Position numbers and translations under genes: made by a program
Shown: in pieces, positions 62,033 through 64,000 of the stretch
Numbering within the stretch: the stretch's first letter is position 1
Layout: each line of letters begins with the position of its first letter
The notes under the pieces: generated by a model
What the model was told of the DNA's origin: nothing
The model's database searches: none
The model's input: only the letters and a program-made list of their open reading frames with translations
Assembly (NCBI GenBank): GCA_016870115.1
Contig: VGCH01000011.1
Location: 40,006 to 104,005 of the forward strand
DNA length: 64,000 bases
Direction of reading: 5' to 3'
DNA from: Alphaproteobacteria bacterium
GTDB lineage: Bacteria > Pseudomonadota > Alphaproteobacteria > Reyranellales > Reyranellaceae

Positions 62033-62668
62033 ATGATCTACGAGCTGCGCACCTACACGCTGTTTCCCGGCAAGATGCCGGACTACCTGAAGGCCGCGGA
62101 GACGATCGGCCGTCCGGCGCGCGGCGACAACTACGGGCGCTGCCACGCCTACTGGACGAGCGAGTTCGGCCAGCTGAACCAGATCTGGCACTTGTGGAGC
62201 TACGACAGCCTCAACGAGCGCGAGCGGTTGCGGGGTGAGCTGCAGAAGAATGAGAAATGGACCAAGGAATATGTGCCCACCATCCGGCCGCTGATCGCGC
62301 GACAGGACCTGCGGGTGCTGAACGGTGTGGTTCATCCCGCAGCCCCGACGACGGGATCGCACCTCTACGAGCTGCGGATGTATCGCACCGTGCTGGGCGG
62401 CGCTCGGCAGTACGCGGAGAATCTGAAGGCGGTGCTGCCGGTCCGCGGGAAATACTCCCCGGCCGTGGGCGTCTGGACGGGCGAGTTCCCGCAGCCCAAC
62501 GAGCTCCTGCACATGTGGCGCTACAAGGACCTCAATGAACGCGCCGCCGCGCGGGCCGCAGTGATGAAGGAGCCCGCGTGGCAGGAGTACCTGAAGAAGG
62601 GCGCGCCGCTCCTGGCGGAGATGCAATCGATCATCCTGATGCCCACGGTCTTCTCACCGATGAAGTGA
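62033..62668 (+). CDS. Tandem NIPSNAP-domain protein
   Basis: A 211-residue protein made of two NIPSNAP copies, residues 1-102 (MIYELRTYTLFPGKMPDYLKAAETIGRPARG and WSYDSLNERERLRGELQKNEKW) and 108-211 (HLYELRMYRTVLGGARQYAENL and WRYKDLNERAAARAAVMKEPAW). NIPSNAP domains are dimeric alpha-beta-barrel-like proteins, probably binding small molecules; the biochemical role in bacteria is unknown. The ATG follows GGAGGAAATGC. The next gene begins one base after its stop. Confidence 0.88.
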   Translation: MIYELRTYTLFPGKMPDYLKAAETIGRPARGDNYGRCHAYWTSEFGQLNQIWHLWSYDSLNERERLRGELQKNEKWTKEYVPTIRPLIARQDLRVLNGVVHPAAPTTGSHLYELRMYRTVLGGARQYAENLKAVLPVRGKYSPAVGVWTGEFPQPNELLHMWRYKDLNERAAARAAVMKEPAWQEYLKKGAPLLAEMQSIILMPTVFSPMK

Positions 62669-62669
62669 G

Positions 62670-63710
62670 ATGCGGTCCGTTCCGCGCCTCTTGCCGACCA
62701 CCGTCGTCGGCTCCTACCCCCAGCCGGACTGGCTGGTCGACCGCGCGCTGCTGGCGCGCGGTGTGCCGCGGGTCCGGCTGGCCGAGCTGTGGCGGGTGCC
62801 CGCCGAGCGCCTCGAAGAGGCGCAGGACGACGCCACGCGGCTTGCCATCGCGGATATGGAGCGGGCCGGCATCGACATCGTGACCGACGGCGAAATCAGG
62901 CGCGAAAGCTACTCCAACCGCTTTGCCACCGAGCTCGATGGCATCGATCTCGCGCGTCCGGGCGTCGTCACCAGCCGCTCCGGTCATCGCACCGAAGTGC
63001 CGCGCATCGTCGGGCCGGTCCGCTGGAAGGGGCCCGTGGAGCGGCGCGACATGGAGTTCCTGCGCGCGCATACGACCCGCGCCGCCAAGATGACGCTGCC
63101 GGGCCCCTTCACGCTCGGCCAGCAGGCCGAGAACGCGCACTATCGCGACCCGATGGAGATGTATCTCGATTTTGCGGCCGCCGTGAACGCGGAGGCCAAA
63201 GCGCTGGTCGCCGCCGGCGCCGATGCGATCCAGCTCGACGAGCCGTGGCTGCGCAACGATCCCGACGGCGCGGCGCGTTACGCCGTGCCGGCGATCGATC
63301 GCGCCCTTGAAGGGATTGGTGTGCCGACGATCGTGCATCTGTGTTTCGGCTATGCGGCGGTCGTGCCGGGCTCGGCTAAGCCAACCGCCTACTCTTTCCT
63401 GCCGCAGCTCGCCGCGTGCGCGGCCGATCAGATTTCGATCGAGGCGGCGCAGCCGAAACTCGATCTCGGCGTGCTCGCCGATCTCGCGCCCAAGACAGTG
63501 CTGGTCGGCGTGCTCGATCTTTCCGATCCAACGGTCGAGAGCGCGGAGACGGTGGCCGCCCGAATCCGTGCGGCACTCGCCTTCGCGCCGCCCGAGCGGG
63601 TCGTGCCGGCACCCGACTGCGGCATGAAGTACCTGCCGCGCGATGTTGCGTTCGGAAAACTCAAGTCGCTGGCGGAAGGTGCCACCCTCGTCCGCGCCAG
63701 TCTCGGCTGA
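62670..63710 (+). CDS. MetE-like cobalamin-independent methionine synthase family protein
   Basis: A 346-residue UroD/MetE-C barrel. It starts RLLPTTVVGSYPQPDWLV and has DIVTDGEIRRESYSNRF, TLPGPFTLGQQAENAHYRD, IQLDEPWL, IVHLCFGYA and the C-terminal APDCGMKYLPRDVAFGKLKSL, where His and Cys ligate zinc. These short proteins lack the MetE N-terminal half and their role is often methyl transfer or C-S lyase chemistry rather than methionine synthesis. It starts one base after NIPSNAP. Confidence 0.85.
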   Translation: MRSVPRLLPTTVVGSYPQPDWLVDRALLARGVPRVRLAELWRVPAERLEEAQDDATRLAIADMERAGIDIVTDGEIRRESYSNRFATELDGIDLARPGVVTSRSGHRTEVPRIVGPVRWKGPVERRDMEFLRAHTTRAAKMTLPGPFTLGQQAENAHYRDPMEMYLDFAAAVNAEAKALVAAGADAIQLDEPWLRNDPDGAARYAVPAIDRALEGIGVPTIVHLCFGYAAVVPGSAKPTAYSFLPQLAACAADQISIEAAQPKLDLGVLADLAPKTVLVGVLDLSDPTVESAETVAARIRAALAFAPPERVVPAPDCGMKYLPRDVAFGKLKSLAEGATLVRASLG

Positions 63711-63718
63711 CGACGCGA

Positions 63719-63885
63719 TCAGTTGCGCCAGACGAAGATCGTCGGGCCGCGCTCATCAAAAATCTTGTGGTCCAGGTACGAGGAGTCCACGGCGGCCGCC
63801 AAGACGACAGCGAACGCACCGCCGAACACCCACCAGAACAAGCGATTCCCGCGGCGTTTGCGGCGGCGGCGACTGGTCCTCCCCC
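63719..63885 (-). pseudogene. Small membrane protein gene cut off by the insertion sequence
   Basis: The C-terminal part of an unknown protein reads RRRRKRRGNRLFWWVFGGAFA, then more membrane-type residues, and ends FVWRN. It has an arginine-rich cytoplasmic tail, one membrane helix and a short outer part. Its natural start is not present: the frame continues to an ATG at 63937 through bases that belong to the IS3 end, which is chance. The insertion lies at or just before the native first codons, so the gene has lost its start or promoter. Confidence 0.45.
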
Positions 63886-64000
63886 TGAAAAGTGGTCCGC
63901 CCTGAACTATGTCTTTTGACAAGAAGGAGGACTGCAATGCCGAAGAAGAGGCACAAGCCTGAAGAGATCGTTTCGAGACTCCGACAAGCCGATGTCTTGA
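63886..64000 (+). mobile_element. Left end of an IS3-family insertion sequence, running off the window
   Basis: TGAAAAGTGGTCCGCCCTGAAC at 63886 resembles the left terminal repeats of IS3-family elements, and it is directly followed by a ribosome site and an IS3 OrfA frame. The element continues beyond the right edge, so length and group cannot be given. It has inserted at the 5' end of the small membrane protein gene on the minus strand. Confidence 0.75.
63937..64000 (+). CDS. IS3-family transposase OrfA, 5' part
   Basis: The frame starts at ATG 63937 with GGAGG six bases upstream and reads MPKKRHKPEEIVSRLRQADV, then L, at the window edge. This K-x-x-P-E-E-I-V-x-x-L-R-Q start is the helix-turn-helix region of IS3-family OrfA proteins, which bind the terminal repeats and join to OrfB by frameshift. 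Partial; intactness cannot be judged. Confidence 0.85.
   Translation, partial: MPKKRHKPEEIVSRLRQADVL

Overview
The window is GC-rich, tightly packed chromosomal DNA with G or C at most third codon positions. Gene content points to a soil- or water-living alphaproteobacterium: two TRAP transporters, molybdenum hydroxylase and CoxG genes, ExoD, an L-asparaginase II, many acyl-CoA and short-chain dehydrogenase genes, a P450 and a Rieske oxygenase. I lean towards the Rhodospirillales/Reyranella-like group, but this is inference from gene content, since there is no rRNA or other marker gene here. I see no rRNA, tRNA or CRISPR array.

Layout. 1-3437 is an accessory stretch: a vapBC-type toxin-antitoxin pair with a palindromic operator, a probable IS3-family relic, two unrecognised membrane/secreted protein genes of less GC-rich composition, and about 740 bases without a recognisable gene. 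3438-10142 (+) holds an N-acyl-D-amino-acid deacylase-like amidohydrolase, a small monooxygenase, a phytanoyl-CoA dioxygenase-like enzyme, a complete TRAP transporter (dctP-Q-M) and a lone lambda/YqaJ-type exonuclease. 10114-18485 (-) holds pcp, then a molybdenum hydroxylase block in transcription order coxG, dctQ, dctM, dctP, coxS, coxL, coxM, with two clear intrinsic terminators. 18631-22444 (-) has a membrane GH17 glycosidase, an SDR and a quinone oxidoreductase. The divergent maoC-citE-exoD group runs to 24499. 24525-29674 (-) has an FkbM methyltransferase, an acyl-CoA dehydrogenase, a D-glutamate-cyclase-like gene and a CHASE2 nucleotide cyclase. 29739-31876 (+) has an EamA exporter, erpA and xthA.

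31880-39003 (-) is a seven-gene run whose junctions all overlap or lie within three bases: P450, PP2C phosphatase, asparaginase, RlmD-like methyltransferase, SDR, MDR reductase and an acyl-CoA-dehydrogenase-like flavoprotein. 39082-44067 (+) is another coupled run: acyl-CoA ligase, membrane nucleotide cyclase, acyl-CoA ligase, GST. 44064-45750 (-) is a small detoxification-type operon (GNAT, GNAT, GST). It is preceded by what looks like a leaderless 16-codon leader peptide and an intrinsic terminator with a competing antiterminator pairing; I consider this the most interesting regulatory structure in the window.

45765-63710 holds a DHDPS-family aldolase/lyase, two amidases, an RluA pseudouridine synthase, an ABC exporter with a NEW3-domain partner, a GST, a DUF4189 protein and a dehydrogenase/hydrolase pair. 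It ends with a nitrogen-compound catabolism neighbourhood (Rieske oxygenase, glutamine-synthetase-like ligase, nitronate monooxygenase, VOC protein, amidase), an SDR, a tandem NIPSNAP protein and a MetE-like protein. The right edge enters an IS3-family element that has landed at the 5' end of a small membrane-protein gene.

As a whole the region reads as a catabolic and detoxification neighbourhood: uptake by TRAP transporters, oxidation by Mo, Rieske, P450 and flavin enzymes, CoA activation and dehydrogenation, amide hydrolysis, and conjugation or acetylation. Two cyclase genes and a PP2C gene add a signalling layer.
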